Assembly (NCBI GenBank): GCA_963667535.2
Contig: CAXXDU010000002.1
Coordinates: forward strand, 1,674,001-1,738,000
Direction of reading: 5' to 3'
DNA from: UBA5614 sp963667535
GTDB lineage: Bacteria > Cloacimonadota > Cloacimonadia > Cloacimonadales > Cloacimonadaceae
DNA: 64,000 nucleotides
Numbering within the stretch: the first letter of the stretch is position 1; every line of letters begins with the position of its first letter. This document shows, piece by piece, positions 37,021 through 44,335 of this stretch. The translations under genes were made by a program, and so were the position numbers. The notes beneath the pieces are model-generated. The model was given only the letters and a program-made list of their open reading frames with translations, was not told the DNA's origin and ran no database searches.

Positions 37021-38346
37021 TTACTTATCTTTCTTTTGCTGATCGTCTCTAAGCTTTTTCCACCAGTCAAGCCGTTTGGCAATTTCTTTTTCAAAGCCAA
37101 ATTCACCGGGTTTATAATATGACTTTTCAGTCATGGCATCAGGAAAGCACTTTTGATAGAAGTATTTATTCTCATGTTCATGGTCGTATTCATAGTCCTT
37201 GCCATAGTTCAGCTCTTTCATCAGCTTGGTGGGAGCGTTGCGTATATGCAGAGGAACTCCCATGTGGGAAGTATTTTTGGCATCATCTGCTGCTTTGTTG
37301 TAAGCTTCATATAAAGCATTGCTTTTAGGAGCGGTTGCCAGATAGACAACGAGTTGAGCCAAGGCATTGCTGCATTCGGGCATACCCATAAACAGTACGG
37401 CTTCTTTGGCAGCAACAGCCTGAAGCAGAGCTTGCGGGTCAGCCAAACCGATATCTTCACTGGCAAAACGCATCAATCTGCGCACAATATAGCGGGGGTC
37501 TTCGCCTGCTTCCAGCATCCGGGCCAGCCAATATAGCCCGGCTTGAGGGTCACTGCCACGCAGGGATTTGTGCAAAGCAGATATGATATTATAATGCTCT
37601 TCCTTATTTTTATCATAGAACATTGTCTTCTTTGTATAAACCTTTGCCAGTTCTTTGATATCAATATGCGGATGGTCTTTGAGATAAGGTGCCAGCAATT
37701 CCAAATCGTTGAGAGCACGTCTGGCGTCACCTCCGCTCTGAACAGCCATCCAGTTAATAATATCAATATCCTGCGCCAGTCCCAGTTCACTGAAACCCTT
37801 TGTTAGAATCTCCAGCAAGTCAGTTTCAGAAAGCATTTCCAGAACAAAGACATGGCATCTTGATAATAGTGCAGAGATTACTTCAAAGCTTGGATTTTCA
37901 GTAGTTGCGCCAATTAGAATGATTGCCCCTGATTCCACATAAGGGAGAAAGGCGTCCTGCTGTGATTTATTAAAGCGATGGATTTCATCTATGAAGAGGA
38001 TAGTCGGCTGGTTCTTGGCACGATGCCTGTATTCAGCTTCTTTCATCACGGTTTTAACGTCATTAATACTGCTCAGTACAGCGCTGAAATGCACGAAAGG
38101 AAGGTTGGAAGTCTTCTCTATTATCTTGGCAATAGTTGTCTTGCCTGTACCTGGAGGTCCCCACAGAATAAACGAATGATAGTCATTACTTTCAATCATA
38201 TGACTGAGTAGAGAACCTTCAGACAGTAGCTTTGATTGTCCTTTAAGTTCAATCAGGGAATGTGGACGCAGCTTCTCTGCCAAAGGTACTTTGGTTAAAG
38301 GTTCACTTTTTTCACTTTCAAAGATATTCTGTTGGTCTTTACGCAT
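37021..38346 (-). CDS. rarA: Replication-associated recombination protein A (AAA+ ATPase)
   Basis: RarA/MgsA, 441 aa, a clamp-loader-like AAA+ ATPase that works at stalled replication forks. It has RPHSLIELKGQSKLL at the N-terminus, Walker A GPPGTGKTT, Walker B ILFIDEIHRF, sensor 1 GATTENPSFEV, arginine finger region LLSRCHVF, then the C-terminal tetramerisation part (YWLARMLEAGEDPRYIVRRL, EDIGLADPQAL). Full length for the family. Downstream of arsR on the same strand, separated by a palindromic repeat. Confidence 0.95.
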   Translation of the reverse strand: MRKDQQNIFESEKSEPLTKVPLAEKLRPHSLIELKGQSKLLSEGSLLSHMIESNDYHSFILWGPPGTGKTTIAKIIEKTSNLPFVHFSAVLSSINDVKTVMKEAEYRHRAKNQPTILFIDEIHRFNKSQQDAFLPYVESGAIILIGATTENPSFEVISALLSRCHVFVLEMLSETDLLEILTKGFSELGLAQDIDIINWMAVQSGGDARRALNDLELLAPYLKDHPHIDIKELAKVYTKKTMFYDKNKEEHYNIISALHKSLRGSDPQAGLYWLARMLEAGEDPRYIVRRLMRFASEDIGLADPQALLQAVAAKEAVLFMGMPECSNALAQLVVYLATAPKSNALYEAYNKAADDAKNTSHMGVPLHIRNAPTKLMKELNYGKDYEYDHEHENKYFYQKCFPDAMTEKSYYKPGEFGFEKEIAKRLDWWKKLRDDQQKKDK

Positions 38347-38393
38347 TCTCTTGCCTTTTCATATATGTTGTTAAGCCTTCAGGCGGTAATCCG

Positions 38394-38446
38394 GTCATAC
38401 CTGCGCAAGCGGGTATCTTAAGATTCCCCGTCCAGCGAGGAATGAC
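38394..38446. repeat. Dispersed palindrome (CATTCCTGCGCAAGCGGGAAT type), full copy
   Basis: Nested inverted repeat: outer GTCAT/ATGAC, inner ACCTGCGCAAGCGGGT and ATTCCCCGTCCAGCGAGGAAT. This is the common bacterial intergenic repeat whose translation gives the VIPAQAGI peptide in artefactual ORFs. A half copy is at 49066-49089. It lies between arsR and rarA and may act as an mRNA-end hairpin. Confidence 0.8.
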
Positions 38447-38455
38447 TAAGGTTAG

Positions 38456-38791
38456 TTACTCTGCCTTATGGCAGTTACAATTTAGCGTGTTTATCTTATA
38501 TATACAATCTGATACTGTTTTGAACGTATCCTTTTCAATAAAATGATACAAAATACGATTGCCTTGCCTTGTAAAGTCCAAAAGTCCTTTATCTTTGAGT
38601 ATTTTCAAATGCTTGGAGATTAACGGTTGGGGTAATCCAAGTTCAAGATAGATATCACTTACGCTGCAGCAGCTTTCTTTGCGTTTACAACACTCCGATA
38701 TCAGATAATCCAGAATTTTAAGCCTGACAGGGTTTGTTAAAACAGAAAAGAAATCTGCCAGCTTATCATAATCAGTATCTTTGGTTAACAT
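38456..38791 (-). CDS. ArsR/SmtB-family regulator, Cys-rich, third gene of hgcAB operon
   Basis: 111-aa winged-helix repressor starting at ATG 38791; its first bases overlap the hgcB stop by 7 nt, so translation is coupled. DNA-binding core: NPVRLKILDYLI, then LGLPQPLISKHLKILKDKGLL recognition helix and QGNRILYHF wing. Cysteines cluster at 34-35, 41-42 (ECCKRKESCC, just before the recognition helix, near the usual ArsR metal site) and 96, 105, 107 (CNC close to the C-terminus), so a thiol metal site for Hg, As or similar is likely. Inferred role: autorepressor of hgcA-hgcB-arsR acting at the palindrome at 40077-40105. Confidence 0.88.
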   Translation of the reverse strand: MLTKDTDYDKLADFFSVLTNPVRLKILDYLISECCKRKESCCSVSDIYLELGLPQPLISKHLKILKDKGLLDFTRQGNRILYHFIEKDTFKTVSDCIYKINTLNCNCHKAE

Positions 38792-39060
38792 CCGCAACTC
38801 GAATTACTGCTACATCCGCAACCGGTACCCTTGGGCACAGTCTTGAGAATGTCTTCTTTTAAAATTGCTACCAGACATCCGGTTCCTTTGGTCAGACTGA
38901 TGGCTTTTGCCGGACAGTTTAAATCGCAGGCACCGCACTCAAGGCATGCCACAGGGTCTGCTATAATAGCTTTTTTATTTGCAATTGTGATTACCTTACG
39001 AGGGCAAACATTCTTGCACAGGCTGCAGCCGAGGCATTTATCTTTATCTACAGCTATCAT
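38785..39060 (-). CDS. hgcB: HgcB-like 2[4Fe-4S] ferredoxin (mercury methylation partner)
   Basis: 91-aa ferredoxin. Cluster 1 ligands are Cys9, 12, 15, 19 (KCLGCSLCKNVCP) and cluster 2 ligands Cys39, 42, 45, 49 (CLECGACDLNCP). Beyond a plain ferredoxin it has the HgcB extras: the SLTKGTGCLVAIL segment with Cys62 in the place of the conserved single Cys, and a C-terminal cysteine cluster (Cys81, 83, 89, 91; GCGCSSNSSCGC). In the known system HgcB reduces the corrinoid of HgcA and probably handles Hg(II) through these tail cysteines. ATG overlaps the hgcA stop as ATGA. Without the HgcA neighbour it would be called only a ferredoxin. Confidence 0.85.
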   Translation of the reverse strand: MIAVDKDKCLGCSLCKNVCPRKVITIANKKAIIADPVACLECGACDLNCPAKAISLTKGTGCLVAILKEDILKTVPKGTGCGCSSNSSCGC

Positions 39061-40052
39061 GATAAAACTCCTTTGAGAATCACACTAACCAATGAAGCCA
39101 GGAACAGGATAATTACAACCGGGAAGAACAAAACAGTTTCCCTTTTTACAATGCTATAGTTGCTGACCCCGCTATTTCCGGTATAATACAAACCATAAAA
39201 AACACTGAATCCTGCTATATAACTCAGATAAAAAACATGATTATAGATAGTTTGATGCAATTGAAGACTATAAATCAGATAAACAAATCCTGTCATCAAA
39301 AAAAGGAAGAAACCTTTGTAAACAAAACTACGGGTTGGAAGATAAGGGAAGAGCAGCACGTACAACGTTGTTAAGATAACTCCGATGGGGTAGACCTGCC
39401 ACCAGATACCGATCTTTAGCCAAATATTGAGGATAAACAAGACAAAAGCAGCTCCACTGGAATAAGTTATTATCTGCACCCAGGATGGAACTAACGTAAA
39501 AAGCCTGTCCAAAAGGTCAAACTGGAATATCTGCTCATTGCAATCCCTATACGGAGGATTATTCAGATAATTTGGTATGTCTCCAGCGTAGACCGGACCA
39601 ATGATGGGCTTGATGTTGTGTTTTCTGAGGTCTGACAACTTTACTCCCGAAAGAGATAATTTGGGCAGGATTAATTGAATCTCTTCACTCCGGGTAATAA
39701 CCTCTTTGGGATACTTATCCAGTTGAAGCAATATCTCTTCGGCGCAGAACCTACCTTTGCCGGATGAACACCACACATTGATTCCATCTGTGTCTATGAC
39801 CAGAACTCTAGTATTCAGATGTTTGATTCTCCGCCAGACAGTCCAGACGGTTAAATGATAATTGGCTGTGACCAGCAGGGGAGTAGTTATGTCATACTTA
39901 TCCCCTGTATAGTACAGTCCCGGTTTAATATAGTATATCCTTCTGAAAGAAAACAGCCACTCCCAAAGGACCTTGAATAAATCCATCAAGTTGAACTGTA
40001 ATTCGTTAATATTGGTTGGTTCATTTAAACTATCAGTATGATTAGTATTCAT
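39057..40052 (-). CDS. hgcA: HgcA-like corrinoid membrane protein (mercury methylation)
   Basis: 331 aa, close to the usual HgcA length. The N-terminal corrinoid-binding domain (about 40-185) has KPGLYYTG, LLVTANYHLT, VLVIDTDGINVWCSSGKG with Cys95 as the expected cobalt-ligating thiolate of the cap helix, LPKLSLSGV and IGPVYAGDI. The C-terminal part (about 190-331) has about five membrane helices. This pairing of a CFeSP-gamma-like domain with a membrane anchor is unique to HgcA. The cap helix reads NVWCSSGK where the published consensus is N(V/I)WCA(A/S)GK, so one Ala is Ser, and a further Cys103 follows (GRFC). Good Shine-Dalgarno GAGG. First gene of hgcA-hgcB-arsR. Confidence 0.87.
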   Translation of the reverse strand: MNTNHTDSLNEPTNINELQFNLMDLFKVLWEWLFSFRRIYYIKPGLYYTGDKYDITTPLLVTANYHLTVWTVWRRIKHLNTRVLVIDTDGINVWCSSGKGRFCAEEILLQLDKYPKEVITRSEEIQLILPKLSLSGVKLSDLRKHNIKPIIGPVYAGDIPNYLNNPPYRDCNEQIFQFDLLDRLFTLVPSWVQIITYSSGAAFVLFILNIWLKIGIWWQVYPIGVILTTLYVLLFPYLPTRSFVYKGFFLFLMTGFVYLIYSLQLHQTIYNHVFYLSYIAGFSVFYGLYYTGNSGVSNYSIVKRETVLFFPVVIILFLASLVSVILKGVLS

Positions 40053-40076
40053 TTACACCTCTGTATATATGCTATA

Positions 40077-40110
40077 AGTATTATATGCTGATTATGGCAT
40101 ATACTGTCAA
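40077..40110 (-). promoter_or_regulatory. Promoter and palindromic operator candidate of hgcA-hgcB-arsR
   Basis: On the minus strand TTGACA (40105-40110) and TATAAT (40080-40085) are separated by 19 bp. The spacer and -10 are covered by the imperfect palindrome AGTATATGC..GCATATAATACT (40077-40105), and a further GCATATATAC follows toward the gene. A long spacer with an overlapping dyad fits control by an ArsR/MerR-type regulator; the co-encoded ArsR is the natural candidate. The -10 is 27 bp from the hgcA start. Confidence 0.6.
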
Positions 40111-40175
40111 GATGTATTTCTAAATCTAAGTAGTCTGTTCTTTTATTGAGGTGATTTAGCAAAATGCTGTGGGCT

Positions 40176-40940
40176 CTATAAGCTCTGTATATACTCCAGA
40201 TACCTGGTTATACAAGCCTTGCCTATAGGTGCAAAGGGATATATACCGATAAAGTCATCCAGTTCTTCCATTGGCACAAATACATACTCAGTGTGCTCAT
40301 CTTTATCTTTCGCATCAATGAGTTTATCAGAAAGCTGTTTTTCTGTAAGGTTTAGATGAAAGTAGCAAAGGAATTCAGGTTTCCTTGTTACAAAGTTTTC
40401 GCCAAAGCCCAAACAAACAGCATATTGAATATCCCGGCTTACTACATTCAATTCCTCTTCCAGTTCAATCTGCATAAAGGCTATCGGGTTTATTACTTTA
40501 TGCAGTGAACCACCAGGGACATGCCAGAGGTCAGCGGTTTCTGCCATATTGGGATTACGCTTGCCAACAAAGACAGAACCTTCAGTAGTTTCAACCACTG
40601 CACAAGCAGAAAGCACATTAGCAAGCTCATCTTTGGGGATAATGAGCGGATTAGATATGTTTGTGCCGTATGAGCTTTTGTAATCAGTTGCCTGCACTTT
40701 AAGAAGCATCTTGTCTCTGTCCGAGACTTCATCATGATGAATATCAGCAGAGAGCAGACTGATTACTTTACCGTTAAAGATATGCAGATCAGGATTCAGG
40801 CGTGCTTCCTGCCATGCTTCGTTAATCAGTTTGCGGGTGCTTGCGTTGTACTTTCTTTTACCCGGAATAACTTCAAATCTGAAGTCAGTTTCACTGAAGA
40901 GTCCTTTATAGATTATCTGATAATCAGTAGCGTGTTTCAT
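40176..40940 (-). CDS. Nudix-fold protein with degenerate Nudix box
   Basis: 254 aa. The Nudix region (about 140-165) reads VPGGSLHKV..PIAFMQIELEEELNV. The ELxEE metal-binding part is intact, but the first Glu of the consensus GX5E and the Arg of REUXEE are replaced by Ile. The catalysis may therefore be weak or altered. The N-terminal 100 residues (FRVIPGKRKYNAS.., HIFNGKVISLL) are like those of larger Nudix proteins acting on nucleotide or CoA derivatives. It overlaps the upstream methylase gene by 17 nt and is cotranscribed with it. The substrate cannot be told. Confidence 0.7.
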   Translation of the reverse strand: MKHATDYQIIYKGLFSETDFRFEVIPGKRKYNASTRKLINEAWQEARLNPDLHIFNGKVISLLSADIHHDEVSDRDKMLLKVQATDYKSSYGTNISNPLIIPKDELANVLSACAVVETTEGSVFVGKRNPNMAETADLWHVPGGSLHKVINPIAFMQIELEEELNVVSRDIQYAVCLGFGENFVTRKPEFLCYFHLNLTEKQLSDKLIDAKDKDEHTEYVFVPMEELDDFIGIYPFAPIGKACITRYLEYIQSL

Positions 40941-41664
40941 GTTCCAATATCAGGATAAATTCACCCTTGGGGAATTGGTCAGTTTTGTGTGATAGTTCTT
41001 CCAGATTACCCAAAAAGATGCTTTGACTGGGTTGTGTAAGTTTATATAAGAAGCGGATTCTTCTTTTCTTACCCAGGATATTCATCATATCATCAACCAG
41101 GCTTTTCAGCCGGTAAGGCGCTTCCAGAAAGATTATGTCCAAAGTAGTCATGGATTTTAGCTGTTTCAGTTCAGCCACCCGCTCTTCCTTTTTGGCAGAT
41201 AAAAAGCCATAATAGAGAAACCGTTTAGCATCCAGACCGCTTGCCATGATAGCTGCCATGAGTGATGAAGCACCGGGAACAGGATACACTTTTACCTGAT
41301 AATCGTGGCAAATCTGGACAAGCTCAGCACCTGGATCAGCAAAGCCGGGAGTACCTGCATCAGTAATGAGAGCGATAGCCTTGTCTTTCATAATCAGAAG
41401 GTCTTCAAACATCTGTTTGATTTCCACGGATTTGCTGTGCTCATTCAGGAAATAAAGCGGTTTATCTATACCAATGGATTTGAGAAAGCGGATTCCATCC
41501 CTGCGTTCTTCGCAGATAACTGCATCACATTTTCGAAGAGTTTCCATAGCTCTCACTGTGATATCATCAGGATTGCCTATGTGAATTGCCACAGGATAAA
41601 GTCCTGCCGGTAAGGTTAAATCTGATAATGTCTTACCGGCAGATAATGTTTTTTCTTTTTTCAT
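40924..41664 (-). CDS. RsmI-type SAM methyltransferase (16S rRNA C1402 2'-O)
   Basis: 246 aa, tetrapyrrole-methylase fold. Motifs in order: VAIHIGNPDDITVRA, CEERRDGIRFLKSIGI, ALITDAGTPGFADPG, YPVPGASSLMAAIMASGL, YGFLSAKKEERVAEL, EAPYRLKSL. These align with RsmI motifs (PIGNLxDIT, AEDTR, VSDAGTPxISDPG, PGPSA, GFLP) but differ at several usual positions, and the C-terminal extension of RsmI is short. It is a diverged RsmI or a paralog with another RNA target. Upstream YfhO-like gene ends 9 bp before it; downstream Nudix gene overlaps. Confidence 0.78.
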   Translation of the reverse strand: MKKEKTLSAGKTLSDLTLPAGLYPVAIHIGNPDDITVRAMETLRKCDAVICEERRDGIRFLKSIGIDKPLYFLNEHSKSVEIKQMFEDLLIMKDKAIALITDAGTPGFADPGAELVQICHDYQVKVYPVPGASSLMAAIMASGLDAKRFLYYGFLSAKKEERVAELKQLKSMTTLDIIFLEAPYRLKSLVDDMMNILGKKRRIRFLYKLTQPSQSIFLGNLEELSHKTDQFPKGEFILILEHETRY

Positions 41665-41673
41665 ATTTGAGCT

Positions 41674-44121
41674 TTATAAAGCAGGCTTGACCTCTGTCTT
41701 ACGTTTTCTGTACCATAGAAAAGCTCCTCCCAGCAGGGCAAGAAGTGAAGCAAGCAGTCCCAATCCACTCAGCATAATGCTTTTCTTATAACTGGCTGGT
41801 TCAAACTTCATCTCTATCTTGTGTTTCCCCGCAGGAACTACAATTCCTCTCAGAATGTAGTCTGTCGGATATATCTTTGTTTCTTTTCCGTCAATAAAGG
41901 CTTTCCAACCGGCAGGATAATAGATTTCACTTACTGTCATGAAAGCCTGTTTATCAGTTTCGGTTTCAAAGCTGAGATACTGCAAATCAAATTTTGTGGG
42001 TTTCACAATCCTGACTGCAGGATTGGCAATAACTCCCACTGATTCTTCCACAATGGCAGTTGTAGCAGGATTAAACTTTTCAGAATTGATTTCTGACCAG
42101 ATGTACTTAGGTTCTTTGATTTGTTTAACATTATCTACAAACCATGCTCTGGGCAGAGCTGACATGTTTCTGTGCACAATCATATTGTCATCATTACTGC
42201 TAAATACCGGCACAAGATTGGGGAATGGCAGTGTATCCTGGAAGATTATATATTTCACATCCAGCATATTCAGCAAATTCCAGTTGATTTTATTCTGTCT
42301 GAGCTGAGCATCCAGACTGTTTTCCAGTATTTCCTGATAACGTTTGAGCTTTGCACCATGATAACCTTGAATAGTTTGGTGATAATATGCCCATTTACCG
42401 GACATGCCGACATTGAGCGGAAAGATTCTATAATTATCTTTATCGCTAAGCAGAAATTCATCGTAATCGCGCTTAACAAAGGTATCCTGTGTATTCTGAA
42501 CCGGCTCGATACTCTTCAGATTCTTGCCTGTATACATCCAGAGATCCAGGAAAGCAACGATTAAAATCAAAACTAAGAACACAACCTTGGGGATATTCTT
42601 GCGAATAAACATAAATATCAGCCCAAATCCCATCGCTAAGAACATAAAACTCAGCGCGCCACTCTTGTATAGCATTCCCAATCTCATCGCCTTGAGAGAC
42701 GCTAATTGGTCATATTGACCGGCTTGCTTGAGCTGTTCAATCTCATTGGTTGTGGTGAAAGGTAAACCTTTAAATAACCCTTTACCTGCTAAAAGGAAGA
42801 GCACCAATAGAACTACGGCAACGATAAACCAGACCTTGAATTGGCGAATAAAGACCTGATCATCTTCCTTTGCCTTTTCCAGAACGGTTGCCAAACCTAT
42901 TGCCGCCAGTACGGCTGCATTAAACTGAGTAATCACTAGCAGCATGGAAGGCACGCGGAATTTATTAAAGAAAGGCAGATAGTTGAGTAGAATATTGCTA
43001 AACCAACTCCAATGCCTGCCAAAAGACATAACTAAAAACAGTAATGACGTAATCCACAAAAAGCCAGCCAGTTTCCTTCTGCGTCCTGCCAGTGCTAAAA
43101 GACCCAGAGCTAAAATCAATATTCCGAAATAGTTGTATATCTGGGTAAATTCCATCCAACCCCAGTAGGATTGATTGATTCCGCCAAAGAAATCAGGAAT
43201 CAGGAAAGTTATAATTTCCAGAGGATGAAAGCTCCAGCCTTGAGCATAGGCTGTATCAAGACCGGAAGTACCACCACGGATAGTATATTTACTGTATTCC
43301 ATAGTGGAAAGATTGGGATTCATCACTGCCAGCCCGGTAAAACCGAAAGCTATTATCAAAAGTAACGTAAAGATAATCAGCTTTTTCCATTCTTTATTGC
43401 CAAAGGTCTCTATCAGGCTATACACCCAAAACATGCCAATAAACAGATATAGATAATAGGTGATTTGCGGATGATTTTCCCTTAGCTGAGTTATCATAAA
43501 TACACTGGCAAAACCTAATCCCAGCAGGTTTGGCTTTTGCCGCAGCCACATTACAGCCCAGACCACCCAGGGAATCCACATAATTGCACGGTATTTTGTA
43601 TTATGGCCTATATCCAGTAATCCTGTCCAGTGACTACTAAAGATAAAAGCCACAGCACCAAAGAATGATGTGAAGCCATCCAACCCCATCAGTCTAAGCA
43701 GGAGAAACATACCCAATCCACCGAGAAACAGCAGGAATATCCTCCAGTTCATCACATAATCAAAGAGCTTGGTTACATATTCGAGAAACGGAAACTTAAA
43801 TGGGAATGTAATCAGATAACTCGGCATTCCGCTAAACATATTAGGTTGCCAAAGTGCTTTGTCAGTGTGAGTTTTATTATATTCATTTAGTCTGTGGGCA
43901 GCTCCCTGCCACTGGATTGTATCACTTGCCGGCGGGTATTGCTTTTCAAAAGCTACCGGGAAATAGATTATTGCCACTAATGCAAACAACAAAATCACAT
44001 AAATCCAGGGTTTCTTTTCCAGAAAGGACTCTTTTGGCATTGCTAATGCACTTGTTTTGGCTGAACTATGCTTCTTATCCGGTGTCTGATACTTCTTCTT
44101 GGGTACCGGTTGACTGCTCAT
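41674..44121 (-). CDS. YfhO-family polytopic membrane protein
   Basis: 815 aa; ATG at 44121 with AGAGG five bases upstream (a GTG six bases earlier is possible). After a polar 35-residue start come about twelve membrane helices, with the conserved first extracytoplasmic loop (PPASDTIQWQ, WQPNMFSGMPSY) and ENHPQITYYLY. The C-terminal soluble beta-rich domain (about 560-790, ALPRAWFVDNV, YPAGWKAFIDGK) and a last helix close it. YfhO relatives are GT-C-type glycosyltransferases that decorate teichoic acid or other envelope glycans; the substrate here is unknown. Head gene of the YfhO-methylase-Nudix operon. Confidence 0.85.
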   Translation of the reverse strand: MSSQPVPKKKYQTPDKKHSSAKTSALAMPKESFLEKKPWIYVILLFALVAIIYFPVAFEKQYPPASDTIQWQGAAHRLNEYNKTHTDKALWQPNMFSGMPSYLITFPFKFPFLEYVTKLFDYVMNWRIFLLFLGGLGMFLLLRLMGLDGFTSFFGAVAFIFSSHWTGLLDIGHNTKYRAIMWIPWVVWAVMWLRQKPNLLGLGFASVFMITQLRENHPQITYYLYLFIGMFWVYSLIETFGNKEWKKLIIFTLLLIIAFGFTGLAVMNPNLSTMEYSKYTIRGGTSGLDTAYAQGWSFHPLEIITFLIPDFFGGINQSYWGWMEFTQIYNYFGILILALGLLALAGRRRKLAGFLWITSLLFLVMSFGRHWSWFSNILLNYLPFFNKFRVPSMLLVITQFNAAVLAAIGLATVLEKAKEDDQVFIRQFKVWFIVAVVLLVLFLLAGKGLFKGLPFTTTNEIEQLKQAGQYDQLASLKAMRLGMLYKSGALSFMFLAMGFGLIFMFIRKNIPKVVFLVLILIVAFLDLWMYTGKNLKSIEPVQNTQDTFVKRDYDEFLLSDKDNYRIFPLNVGMSGKWAYYHQTIQGYHGAKLKRYQEILENSLDAQLRQNKINWNLLNMLDVKYIIFQDTLPFPNLVPVFSSNDDNMIVHRNMSALPRAWFVDNVKQIKEPKYIWSEINSEKFNPATTAIVEESVGVIANPAVRIVKPTKFDLQYLSFETETDKQAFMTVSEIYYPAGWKAFIDGKETKIYPTDYILRGIVVPAGKHKIEMKFEPASYKKSIMLSGLGLLASLLALLGGAFLWYRKRKTEVKPAL

Positions 44122-44335
44122 CTTCACCTCTTATCGTGTTTTAATAGAGTAATTCATTGTATTTCTTTCTTTCCTGACAGGCAATTTAGTCAAGGATTTT
44201 ATCTACCCTGCATTACTTAATCACTCTGAGATAAAACGCTTGACTAAATTATTATTTAAGATAATAGAGAATTATCAATATTTACAGGCAGATGTTAAAG
44301 TTTAACCTAAGACCAATATCTATTCGGGAGGAATA

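Noticed and set aside
38262..38546. 94-aa plus-strand reading frame containing VIPAQAGI
   Set aside because: A well-known artefact of the CATTCCTGCGCAAGCGGGAAT intergenic palindrome; it also overlaps rarA and arsR on the other strand.
41939..42564. Plus-strand reading frames of 122 and 130 aa inside the YfhO-like gene
   Set aside because: Antisense shadows; no ribosome sites or recognisable domains.
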